This document shows, piece by piece, positions 24,751 through 32,302 of a DNA stretch of 64,000 bases (positions are counted from its first letter, which is position 1; each line of letters starts with the position of its first letter). The notes beneath the pieces were generated by a model. That model was not told where the DNA came from, searched no databases, and saw nothing but the letters and a program-made list of their open reading frames with translations. The DNA comes from Jeotgalibacillus campisalis. Lineage in GTDB: Bacteria; Bacillota; Bacilli; Bacillales; Jeotgalibacillaceae. The stretch spans positions 1 through 64,000 of the forward strand of contig NZ_JXRR01000011.1 of NCBI RefSeq assembly GCF_000829515.1, given 5' to 3'. The translations under genes and the position numbers were made by a program.

Positions 24751-26208
24751 ATGGTTACCTTTCTCGCAGCAATCGTCATACTGATTATAGGTTATTTTAC
24801 GTACGGCAAGTTTGTGGAAAAAGTATTTGGCGTGAAAAATGAACGTCTTACACCAGCGTATTCTCATGCAGACGGCGTTGATTATGTTCCAATGGATACG
24901 AAACGAAATTCCATGATTCAGCTTTTAAATATAGCAGGAGTTGGACCCATTTTCGGTCCAATCATGGGAGCTCTTTACGGCCCGGTCGCTTTTATCTGGA
25001 TTGTGTTCGGCTGTATTTTTGCAGGAGCTGTTCATGATTACCTTACCGGGATGATCTCCATTCGAAACCGGGGCGCTCATTTGCCGGAGCTTGCAGGAAA
25101 GTTTTTAGGAAAAGCGTTTAAACATGTTGTCAATGCGTTTTCGATTTTATTATTGCTTCTTGTCGGAACGGTTTTTGTCACAGCACCCGCAGCGCTGATC
25201 GCAGACTTAACACCAGCGTGGATTTCAATGGGTGTTATAATTGGAGCCATTTTTATTTACTATATTGCCGCTACGATGTTGCCAGTTGATAAGATTATCG
25301 GACGTCTCTACCCGATTTTTGGTGCGCTGCTTGTCGTTAGTGCACTTGGAGTAGGTGGGGCACTAGTTGTTCAGGGGCATCCGATTCCGGAAATCACACT
25401 TCAAAATATGCATCCGGGCGGACTGGCTGTCTTTCCATTATTGTTTTTAACGATTTCGTGCGGAGCGCTTTCAGGCTTCCATGCAACTCAATCACCAATC
25501 ATTTCAAGAACGACTCAACAAGAAAACCAGGGACGCAAGATTTTTTATGGCATGATGATTTTAGAAGGAATTATTGCGATGATCTGGGCAGCTGCAGGAA
25601 TGGCGCTTTTCAGCGGTGAAAACCTCAATGAAATTCTTGCTGCCGGCGGACCTGCTGCAATCGTTCGCGAAGTCTCTATCACCACACTTGGTGCAATTGG
25701 AGGAACACTTGCTATTATTGGTGTCATCGTCCTGCCTATTACGTCAGGGGACACAGCTTTCCGAAGCGCAAGAATGATCATTGCCGATTACATCAAGGTT
25801 GGGCAAAAGAAAATTATGAGCAGAATCTGGATTGCTCTGCCATTATTCGTGTTATCAATTGCTCTCACTCAAATCGATTTTAATATCCTGTGGAGATATT
25901 TCTCCTGGGCAAATCAATCAACGGCGATGATTGCACTATGGGTCGGCGCTATGTATCTGGCTCTTCAGCGGAAAAACTACTGGATTGCCATCCTGCCTGC
26001 AATGTTTATCACCATGGCAACCTTTACCTATATTTTAAATGCGGAAATTGGATTAAGGCTTCCGATTGAAGTAGCCTATGGTGGAGCAGCCTTAATTACC
26101 ATCGCTTCTGCTGTCGCGTTCTTTATGACAGTGCGTGCCAGACTTGCAGCGAGTGATTCAGGTCTTCATCCGATCGTTGTTGATGAAGACTTAAACAAAA
26201 CAGCTTAA
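24751..26208 (+). CDS. cstA: CstA family carbon-starvation transporter
   Basis: The 485-residue polytopic protein belongs to the CstA/BtsT family of pyruvate or peptide importers. Family motifs are the N-terminal VDYVPMDTKRNSMIQLLNIAGVGPIFGPIMGALYGP, GAVHDYLTGMISIRNRGAHLPEL, LFLTISCGALSGFHATQSPIISRT and LPITSGDTAFRSARMIIADYI. At 485 residues it is shorter than the roughly 700 of E. coli CstA but in the Gram-positive range. GAGGAGG precedes the ATG. A LytS/LytT pair lies 1.2 kb upstream, and candidate LytTR and cre sites precede the gene, so induction by an extracellular carbon source and repression by glucose are expected. Confidence 0.9.
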   Translation: MVTFLAAIVILIIGYFTYGKFVEKVFGVKNERLTPAYSHADGVDYVPMDTKRNSMIQLLNIAGVGPIFGPIMGALYGPVAFIWIVFGCIFAGAVHDYLTGMISIRNRGAHLPELAGKFLGKAFKHVVNAFSILLLLLVGTVFVTAPAALIADLTPAWISMGVIIGAIFIYYIAATMLPVDKIIGRLYPIFGALLVVSALGVGGALVVQGHPIPEITLQNMHPGGLAVFPLLFLTISCGALSGFHATQSPIISRTTQQENQGRKIFYGMMILEGIIAMIWAAAGMALFSGENLNEILAAGGPAAIVREVSITTLGAIGGTLAIIGVIVLPITSGDTAFRSARMIIADYIKVGQKKIMSRIWIALPLFVLSIALTQIDFNILWRYFSWANQSTAMIALWVGAMYLALQRKNYWIAILPAMFITMATFTYILNAEIGLRLPIEVAYGGAALITIASAVAFFMTVRARLAASDSGLHPIVVDEDLNKTA

Positions 26209-26217
26209 AGTAAACTC

Positions 26218-26252
26218 AAGAAACCTTCCGCTTACGGGAGGTTTCTTCTTAT
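26218..26252 (+). terminator. Intrinsic terminator of cstA
   Basis: AAGAAACCTTCCG and CGGGAGGTTTCTT pair with one mismatch across a CTTA loop and are followed by a T-rich tail. Confidence 0.85.
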
Positions 26253-26370
26253 CTAAAAAAGGAAATAGTAAAGAAGGGAACTCTTAGAATTATTTATATA
26301 AGAGCTGCCTATTATTCATTGTTTTGTTTCAGAATGTTCTATATATTAAAAGAGAGAAACAAAGAGGGAT

Positions 26371-26940
26371 GTGACGGATTTTATGACCATCCTCGATGGA
26401 CTGTTTATCCTGGTAAGCTTCATTTGGATAAGTGAATTTTTACTATTTCGAAACCGGGGAGTAGGAAAGGGAGACTCGCTGGAAACACGCAGTTTCTTGC
26501 TTATTTTCACCGCATTGTTTTTTACGATCATAGCAGCCTTAACTCTGCAGGAATTCAGAGAAATTGTTTCCTTAGTCGTTCCAATGAAGGCAGCAGGAAT
26601 CATCCTTTTCTCAATCGGAGTTTTCTTAAGGTTTTGGGGAATTACGCATTTAAAGGCGCAGTTCACCAGACATGTGACGGTTAGAGAAGGAGATGAAATT
26701 GTAAGCAGCGGCCCCTATAAAAGGCTTCGTCATCCCCTGTATACAGGCCTTCTGTTTATCGCAGTCGGCATGGCGCTTTATTTTACCAGCCTGATTGCAG
26801 CTGTGATCGGTGGATTGTTAACAGGCTGGATGCTGTTAAAACGCCTCAGGTACGAAGAAAAGCTGCTTATCGGAAAATTTGGAACAGATTATGAAGAATG
26901 GATGAGCCATCGGGCTCGGTTGCTTCCATTTATATATTGA
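26371..26940 (+). CDS. ICMT/PEMT-like membrane methyltransferase
   Basis: The product has up to 189 residues from GTG 26371; ATG 26383 is the alternative, and the AGAGGG site fits neither perfectly. It has about five membrane segments and the C-terminal isoprenylcysteine methyltransferase signature SGPYKRLRHPLYTG followed by RLRYEEKLLIGKFGTDYEEWMSH. Bacterial members methylate small lipids or polyprenyl-type acids; the true substrate is unknown. It is followed 16 nt later by a CrtP-like carotenoid oxidase, so co-transcription and an action on a carotenoid acid or related lipid is an attractive but unproven idea. Confidence 0.75.
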   Translation: MTDFMTILDGLFILVSFIWISEFLLFRNRGVGKGDSLETRSFLLIFTALFFTIIAALTLQEFREIVSLVVPMKAAGIILFSIGVFLRFWGITHLKAQFTRHVTVREGDEIVSSGPYKRLRHPLYTGLLFIAVGMALYFTSLIAAVIGGLLTGWMLLKRLRYEEKLLIGKFGTDYEEWMSHRARLLPFIY

Positions 26941-26956
26941 AAAGAGTAGGGGTGGA

Positions 26957-28456
26957 ATGATGGAAAAGAAAAAAGCATTAGTCATTGGTGCAGGATTAGC
27001 AGGTATGTCTGCGGCAATCCGTCTTCATGCGGACGGATACCAGGTGCAGGTGCTTGAGAAAAACAGCAATGTAGGAGGCAAGCTTAACCAGCGCAAAGGC
27101 AAAGGGTTCACTTTCGATACAGGACCTTCCATTCTGACAATGCCCTGGGTGCTTGAACAGCTTTTTTCAAGTGTCCACCGAAGGGTAGAGGATTACATAC
27201 CAATTGAGAGAATTGAGCCGCAATGGCGGACATTTTTTGAAGATGGCGTTCAGCTTGATGTGACCAGCGATCTTCCAAATTTGATCAGTGAAATGAAGAA
27301 AGTTGAAAACGGTTCGGCCAAAAGCATAACGGAATTAATCAATTATGCTGAAAATATGTACGAGCTATGCATGAAGAGCTTTTATAAGTACAGCCTGGCA
27401 GACCTGAAAGATTTAAAGAAGCACCATACCTTAAAAGATCTACTCGCTATGGATCCGATGAGTACAGTGGCAGAGGGTACAAAAAAGCGATTGAACAACC
27501 CGCATCTTGAGCAGCTTTTTAACTTCTTTGTCATGTATGTAGGCTCAAACCCTTATCAGGCACCTGCTATTTTAAATCAGCTGATTTATGTGCAGCTTGG
27601 ACTTGGTATTCATTATGTGACAGGTGGAATGTACAATATTGCCGTTGGAATGAAAAGACTGATGGACGAGCTGCGCGTTGATGTGAAGGTAAATGCACCG
27701 GTGGATCATTTAGTGCTTGACGGAAAAGCTGTTACAGGCGCAGTAACAGAGGATGGCACTTATTACAAAGCAGATGTTGTCGTTTCAAATCTGGAAGCGA
27801 TACCTGCCTACCGAAACCTTGTACCAAAAAATCAGGCGAAAAAAGAAGCGAAAAAATTAAACAAGACGTTTATGCCAAGTGTTTCTGGCCTTGTCCTTCT
27901 TCTTGGTGTGGACCGCAAATTTGAAAATCTTAAGCATCACAATTTCTTTTTCTCAGAAAATCCGGAAAAAGAATTCCATGATATTTTTGAAAAAGGAATA
28001 CCATCCGATGATCCTACTGTTTATATCGGAATCTCTGCACGCTCTGACGATACACAGGCACCTCCAGGCAAAGACAATCTATTTGTCTTAACACATGTAC
28101 CGCCTTTAAAAGAAGGGGACCACGGAAGGTTCGATTGGGACCAGTACAGAGAAATTGTGTTAGATAAACTGGAACGAATGGGCATGACAGGACTACGTGA
28201 ATCCATTGAGTTTGAATACCGCTTCACACCGGAGGATCTGGAGGAACTATACGGACCGAACGGCGGATCGATTTATGGTGTAGCATCAGACCGCAAGAAA
28301 AACAGCGGCTTTAAGATACCTGCTAAAAGCGAACTTTACGAAAACCTTTATTTTGTAGGCGGCTCTACCCATCCGGGTGGCGGCGTACCGATGGTTACAT
28401 TGTCAGGACAGCTAACAGCCGATCTGATTCGTCAAAATCAGCCAGTGGAAGTATAA
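26957..28456 (+). CDS. crtP: CrtN/CrtP family carotenoid desaturase/oxidase
   Basis: The 499-residue FAD enzyme has the dinucleotide-binding motif GAGLAGMSAAIRLHADG (from residue 11), VGGK and the C-terminal FVGGSTHPGGGVPMVTLSGQL. Several stretches (PQWRTFFEDG, YVGSNPYQAPA, HHNFFFSENPEKEF, YGVASDRKKNSGFK) are those of staphylococcal-type CrtP, the 4,4'-diaponeurosporene/diapolycopene end-group oxidase, more than of phytoene desaturases. It would oxidise terminal methyl groups of C30 carotenoids to aldehyde or acid. No crtM or crtN lies nearby, so the backbone enzymes must be elsewhere. GGGGTGG precedes ATG 26957 (ATG 26960 also possible). Confidence 0.8.
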   Translation: MMEKKKALVIGAGLAGMSAAIRLHADGYQVQVLEKNSNVGGKLNQRKGKGFTFDTGPSILTMPWVLEQLFSSVHRRVEDYIPIERIEPQWRTFFEDGVQLDVTSDLPNLISEMKKVENGSAKSITELINYAENMYELCMKSFYKYSLADLKDLKKHHTLKDLLAMDPMSTVAEGTKKRLNNPHLEQLFNFFVMYVGSNPYQAPAILNQLIYVQLGLGIHYVTGGMYNIAVGMKRLMDELRVDVKVNAPVDHLVLDGKAVTGAVTEDGTYYKADVVVSNLEAIPAYRNLVPKNQAKKEAKKLNKTFMPSVSGLVLLLGVDRKFENLKHHNFFFSENPEKEFHDIFEKGIPSDDPTVYIGISARSDDTQAPPGKDNLFVLTHVPPLKEGDHGRFDWDQYREIVLDKLERMGMTGLRESIEFEYRFTPEDLEELYGPNGGSIYGVASDRKKNSGFKIPAKSELYENLYFVGGSTHPGGGVPMVTLSGQLTADLIRQNQPVEV

Positions 28457-28461
28457 AAAAA

Positions 28462-28500
28462 ACGCCGGTCTTTTTCTAATGAAAAAGCCGGCGTTTTTTT
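28462..28500. terminator. Bidirectional terminator between crtP-like and opuD genes
   Basis: AACGCCGGTCTTTTTC and GAAAAAGCCGGCGTT form a long stem with T-runs on both strands; it serves the two convergent genes. Confidence 0.9.
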
Positions 28501-30028
28501 ATTTGTTTTTACTTTTAGGACTTGGTACATCTTTTCTTAATAATTTGAATAAGGTGTACACCATCAGGATAAGAATCACGGTAAATGGCAGGGCGGATAT
28601 GAGTGATGCCGTTTGTAAGCCTTCAAGACCGCTTGCGATCAGAAGGACGGCTGCGATTGCCCCCATTAGGACACCCCAGATAATTCTGACAGTCAGCGGA
28701 GGATTGAGACTTCCGTCTGTTGTCATACTGCTGATGATATACGTTGCTGAGTCAGCTGATGTAACCAGAAAGGTTAGAATCAGCAGAATCGATAAGGTAG
28801 ATAAAATAAAACTTAGCGGAAGCTCATCAAATGTTACAAACAGCGCACTCGTGACATCATTGTTTACCGCCTGTGCAATAGACGTTCCTTCAAATAAGTC
28901 AAAGTGCAGAGCAGTTCCACCAAATACGGCGATCCAAAGTAAGGCGATTACAGGCGGAATAATAAGCACGCCTACAACAAATTCTCTAATGGTTCTTCCT
29001 CGTGAAACCCTTGCAACGAAAGCTCCGACAAATGGAGACCATGCGATGGCCCAGGCCCAGTAGAAAATGGTCCAGTCAGTTACCCATTCTCCCCCTTGGT
29101 AAGGTTGAAGACGAAGACTATAACGAATGAAATTTTGCAAGTAATCACCCAGTCCAAGTGTAAACGTCTCGAGAATAAAGACTGTAGGACCAAAAATAAA
29201 TACAAACAGCATAAGCAAAAGGGCTGTCCCCAAATTAATATTGCTCAGCCACTTAATTCCCTTATCAATACCAGTGGAGGTGGAAATTAAGAATAATGCA
29301 GTCAAAATGATAATAATGACGACTTGGACAGTAGAGTTATTCGGCAGTCCGAATACATTATTTAAACCACCGTTAATCTGGAGAATTCCGAGGCCAAGTG
29401 AGGTTGCCACCCCCATTATCGTAGCAATGACGGCTAGGATGTCAATCGTCTGATTCAACGGTTTTTTATGCCGCCCTTCTTTAATGATAGGTGATAAAGT
29501 CGTTGAAATCAGGCCATTTTCCTTCTTGCGGAATTGAAAATAAGCAATGATGAGTCCTACTACTGCGAAAACAGACCACTGACTGACTCCCCAGTGAAAG
29601 AAGGAATAGCCCATCGATAATCTGGCGCCTTCTTCAGTTAATGGTTCCGTATCCGCATAGGGAGAAATGAAGAAGTGACTCATCGGTTCTGCTACTCCCC
29701 AAAAGACAAGACCGACACCAAAGCCAGCAGAAAAAAGCATTCCGATCCAGGTGAAAAATGGATACTCCGGCCGCTCTTCATCCCCGCCAAGCCGTACTTT
29801 TCCGTAGCGGCTAAACGCCAGAAATAGTAAGAAAAGAACAAAGAAGAAGACTGCCAGCAAATAAAGCCAGCCAAAAGATTGCGTAGTAAAAGCGAAGACT
29901 TGATTAGCCCCTGATTCAAAAAGTGAGGGGGCGATGGCTCCAAATAATACTAATACGGCAATGACTGATGCTGAAACGATGAAGACTAAATTAAATGATT
30001 TACCCTTACCCTCTGAATTTTTTTTCAT
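28499..30028 (-). CDS. opuD: BCCT family glycine betaine transporter, OpuD-like
   Basis: AAAGGAG places the start at ATG 30028 (509 residues; the in-frame TTG at 30043 overlaps the ribosome site). It has twelve membrane helices and the BCCT signature region WAWAIAWSPFVGAFVARVSRGRTIREFVVGV, with the tryptophan-rich substrate box, plus FFHWGVSQWSVFAVVGLIIAYFQF. BCCT proteins import betaine, choline or carnitine, usually sodium-coupled and osmotically activated. Length matches B. subtilis OpuD (512). It stands alone. Together with mscL it points to regular osmotic challenge. Substrate is inferred from similarity. Confidence 0.88.
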   Translation of the reverse strand: MKKNSEGKGKSFNLVFIVSASVIAVLVLFGAIAPSLFESGANQVFAFTTQSFGWLYLLAVFFFVLFLLFLAFSRYGKVRLGGDEERPEYPFFTWIGMLFSAGFGVGLVFWGVAEPMSHFFISPYADTEPLTEEGARLSMGYSFFHWGVSQWSVFAVVGLIIAYFQFRKKENGLISTTLSPIIKEGRHKKPLNQTIDILAVIATIMGVATSLGLGILQINGGLNNVFGLPNNSTVQVVIIIILTALFLISTSTGIDKGIKWLSNINLGTALLLMLFVFIFGPTVFILETFTLGLGDYLQNFIRYSLRLQPYQGGEWVTDWTIFYWAWAIAWSPFVGAFVARVSRGRTIREFVVGVLIIPPVIALLWIAVFGGTALHFDLFEGTSIAQAVNNDVTSALFVTFDELPLSFILSTLSILLILTFLVTSADSATYIISSMTTDGSLNPPLTVRIIWGVLMGAIAAVLLIASGLEGLQTASLISALPFTVILILMVYTLFKLLRKDVPSPKSKNK

Positions 30029-30175
30029 GATTACTCCTTTCAAAAATTTTTGTATGTAAGAGATAGATTACCTCTGTATACCCTTCCCTTATGACCTTAG
30101 TACTAAACAGAAATACTTTCAGAATATTTTTTCAAGGGGGTGGAGGGCAATTATCCGAATAAATCGAAAAATTAA

Positions 30176-30204
30176 TTGCATAAAAGGATGCCATTTCGTA
30201 TAAT
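30176..30204 (+). promoter_or_regulatory. Sigma-A promoter of the rsgA attenuator transcript
   Basis: TTGCAT (30176-30181) and TATAAT (30199-30204) have the ideal 17-bp spacing. Initiation near 30211 gives a leader of about 200 nt before the rsgA start, much longer than needed for a ribosome site. Confidence 0.75.
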
Positions 30205-30234
30205 GAAAAAAACAAATGGAAAGGGTGAGGTGCT

Positions 30235-30309
30235 ATGAGTAAACAATTTAACTTGTTCATTGGAAACTCGTGTACACAACCCGTCCGGCTTAAAGTCGGT
30301 CCATATTAG
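30235..30309 (+). CDS. Possible 24-residue leader peptide upstream of rsgA
   Basis: ATG 30235 is preceded by AAGGGTGAGGTG (GAGG ends 4 nt before the ATG) and opens a 24-codon frame that ends in TAG at 30307. The peptide starts MSKQFNLFIGNSCTQ and ends PVRLKVGPY. Codons 12-17 cover exactly the 5' arm of the long antiterminator helix, so translation would compete with that helix. It might be a regulatory upstream ORF of the type found before antibiotic-inducible genes. It could also be fortuitous: no homologue is known to me. Confidence 0.4.
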   Translation: MSKQFNLFIGNSCTQPVRLKVGPY

Positions 30310-30384
30310 GACAGCTCCTGCTAATTAAGTAAGCTGAAGTCCACGGGTTTGTGTACGCGATTGTACATGGATCCGTGGTTTTTT
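30268..30384 (+). promoter_or_regulatory. Transcription attenuator: antiterminator and terminator helices before rsgA
   Basis: Two mutually exclusive long helices are visible. Helix 1 pairs 30268-30284 (TCGTGTACACAACCCGT) with 30343-30360 (ACGGGTTTGTGTACGCGA): 17 pairs, one bulge, one G.U. It encloses three hairpins (30285-30299, 30299-30312, 30312-30336), forming a multibranch junction. Helix 2 pairs 30341-30356 with 30363-30378 (CCACGGGTTTGTGTAC / GTACATGGATCCGTGG): 16 consecutive pairs including four G.U, a 6-nt loop and six Ts, a textbook terminator. The 3' arm of helix 1 is nearly the 5' arm of helix 2. The default state and the signal are unknown. Either a metabolite-type riboswitch or ribosome-stalling control through the leader ORF is possible. 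Confidence 0.75.
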
Positions 30385-30409
30385 ATGCATAAAATTAGGA
30401 GGAAGAAAA

Positions 30410-31486
30410 TTGACTAGAACAAAAAATGAATCTTTAGTACGTATAGGATGGAATAAAGAATGGCAGGAAAAGGCCGAGGCCTACCCAGAACTTGTTCCAG
30501 GAAGAATTGTAGTGGAACATAAGCGTCTTTACAGAATAGAAACGTCAAAAGGATTGCTGATTGGGGAAGTATCGGGTAAATTCCGTCATGCGGCTGAGGA
30601 AAGAGAAGATTATCCTGCCGTAGGAGACTGGGTCATGCTGACACCGTTTCAAGGTGAGGAGAAAGCAATCATTCATGCCATCCTGCCACGAGTCTCCAAG
30701 TTTTCTCGGAAAATGGCGGGAGAGACGAGTGGAGAACAAATTGTCGCAGTTAATATAGACACAGTTTTTCTGGTTATGGCGTTAAACCAGGACTTTAACC
30801 TGAGACGACTCGAACGCTACTTGCTTTCTACCTGGGAAAGTGGTGCGAATCCTGTGGTTGTCTTGTCAAAATCTGACCTCTGTGAAGAAGAGGAAATACT
30901 TGATAAAGTGCAGCAGGCAGAAACAGCAGCATTAGGGGTGCCGATTATTGCCTGCAGTACGGTCAATGGACACGGTGCAGGCGGGCTGCTGGAACATGTT
31001 AATGAAGGTGCAACTGTGGCAGTCATGGGCTCATCAGGAGTCGGCAAGTCCTCCATTATAAATTTCCTGCTGCAGGAAGATAGAATGGTGACGCACGAAA
31101 TTCGAGAAGGCGATGATAGAGGAAAACATACGACCACACATCGTGAATTACTCAAACTTCCATCGGGTGGAGTTATGATCGACACACCTGGAATGAGAGA
31201 GCTTCAGCTTTGGGAATCTGAAGGAGGGCTTGAGCAAGGCTTTCGCGACATTGAAACGCTTGCCTTGAATTGTCAGTTCAGAGACTGCAAGCACGAAAAC
31301 GAACCGGGCTGCGCAGTTGCTGAAGCGATTGAAGACGGGACGCTGGATGCAAGTCGTCTGGCGAGCTACAGAAAGCTGCAGAAAGAACTGGCTTATATGG
31401 AGCGGAAATCAAACAAGCGGGAACAGCTTCTTGAAAAGAAAAAGTGGAAGAAAATCAGTCAGTCTCAGAAAAATATGAGGAAATAA
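30410..31486 (+). CDS. rsgA: Ribosome small-subunit-dependent GTPase RsgA (long form)
   Basis: The 358-residue circularly permuted GTPase acts in late 30S subunit maturation. It has an N-terminal OB-fold (about 30-95), the G4 motif SKSD (153-156) ahead of the P-loop GSSGVGKSS (207-215), G3 DTPG (258-261), and the C-terminal zinc site Cys288, Cys293, His295, Cys301. The TTG start has AGGAGG 7 nt upstream. It is longer than the roughly 300-residue housekeeping RsgA of B. subtilis and resembles the E. coli size class, so it may be a second paralogue. It is not next to the usual prpC-prkC-rpe cluster. Expression is apparently gated by the attenuator described upstream. Confidence 0.92.
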   Translation: MTRTKNESLVRIGWNKEWQEKAEAYPELVPGRIVVEHKRLYRIETSKGLLIGEVSGKFRHAAEEREDYPAVGDWVMLTPFQGEEKAIIHAILPRVSKFSRKMAGETSGEQIVAVNIDTVFLVMALNQDFNLRRLERYLLSTWESGANPVVVLSKSDLCEEEEILDKVQQAETAALGVPIIACSTVNGHGAGGLLEHVNEGATVAVMGSSGVGKSSIINFLLQEDRMVTHEIREGDDRGKHTTTHRELLKLPSGGVMIDTPGMRELQLWESEGGLEQGFRDIETLALNCQFRDCKHENEPGCAVAEAIEDGTLDASRLASYRKLQKELAYMERKSNKREQLLEKKKWKKISQSQKNMRK

Positions 31487-31564
31487 GGAAGCAATAGGTT
31501 AGATCTTAAAAAAGTCCTCTTTTAATAAAAATTACTAAAACTTTATTGATATTTTTATATGTTG

Positions 31565-31597
31565 AAAGGGCTTCCTGATATATGGAAGTCCTTTTTG
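31565..31597 (+). terminator. Intrinsic terminator of rsgA
   Basis: AAAGGGCTTCC and GGAAGTCCTTT pair (one wobble) around an 8-nt loop and are followed by a T-run. Confidence 0.85.
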
Positions 31598-31912
31598 TTG
31601 GAAGTAATAACTGCTGCAATTATCTCAACCGCTAGTGAATAATAGGTTAATATTTCTCCTAGTCTAGTTAATCTATTTTGTTAAAGAATAAATTCAAAAC
31701 TATTTGTTCTGGCACAATTTATTGCATATTTTAGATCCAATTGAAAAAGCAATTCATCCATTATTTGACGGTAATAAAATTATGAAACGGATTCATCTGT
31801 ACGTATTATCTTTTGTATATCTTCTTTCTTGATCTATTCTGTAGCATGTTGAATCTGATTAGATGGTATAAGGGCAAATACTTCACTAACCTGCGTAATT
31901 TTATTTTAATAG

Positions 31913-32053
31913 AATAGGTTCATTGTAGTGGAAGGCGTCGACTCCAGCGGGATGAAGTGGGAAGGGTGAGACCATGCAGATGCGACAGCATCAAAAGGGC
32001 TCACCTCCCGCCCCGCGGAAAGCGTACGCCTGAAACGGAAATGAACCGGTCCC
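31913..32053. repeat. Dispersed imperfect-palindrome repeat, copy 3; rest of the gap empty
   Basis: Same borders and nested stems as the copy at 24157; apical hairpin GATGC-GACA-GCATC. It lies in the intergenic space between rsgA and the LacI-type regulator. The flanking 31598-31912 and 32054-32233 stretches are AT-rich, and I see no gene in them. Confidence 0.88.
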
Positions 32054-32233
32054 ATTACCGAAAAATTTTCCTGGGTTTTATATCTATTGCTTTTACTATG
32101 AGTAGATTAAATTTTAGGCCTTAATTAAAAAAGAAACGGAAGCAGATACTAAAATGGGGACTATGAACAAAATCTCCTTAAAATCCGTCTTAATTATTCT
32201 ATTAATAATCTTTTAAAAGAGTTTAATTAATAC

Positions 32234-32262
32234 TTGCAATCGCTTTCAATCTATTTTATAAT
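32234..32262 (+). promoter_or_regulatory. Promoter of the maltodextrin-type operon with overlapping cre
   Basis: TTGCAA (32234-32239), 17 bp, TATAAT (32257-32262) form a sigma-A promoter. The segment TTGCAATCGCTTTCAA (32234-32249) matches the cre consensus WTGNAANCGNWNNCWW at every defined position and covers the -35 box, so CcpA repression is expected. Confidence 0.75.
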
Positions 32263-32279
32263 TCTAAACAAGACAACAC

Positions 32280-32293
32280 CCGAAACGTTTTGG
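32280..32293 (+). promoter_or_regulatory. LacI-type operator, autoregulatory
   Basis: CCGAAACGTTTTGG is a 14-bp near-palindrome about 15 nt downstream of the predicted transcription start and abutting the regulator's ribosome site. It shares CCGAAACGTTT with the perfect palindrome at 33367-33384, so the regulator probably controls both. Confidence 0.65.
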
Positions 32294-32302
32294 AGGTTTA
32301 AA

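Noticed and set aside
28479-29063. 194-codon plus-strand open frame
   Set aside because: It lies antisense within opuD, begins in a terminator, has low-complexity composition (Ile, Thr, Ser, Arg) and no ribosome site; it is a shadow of the transporter gene.
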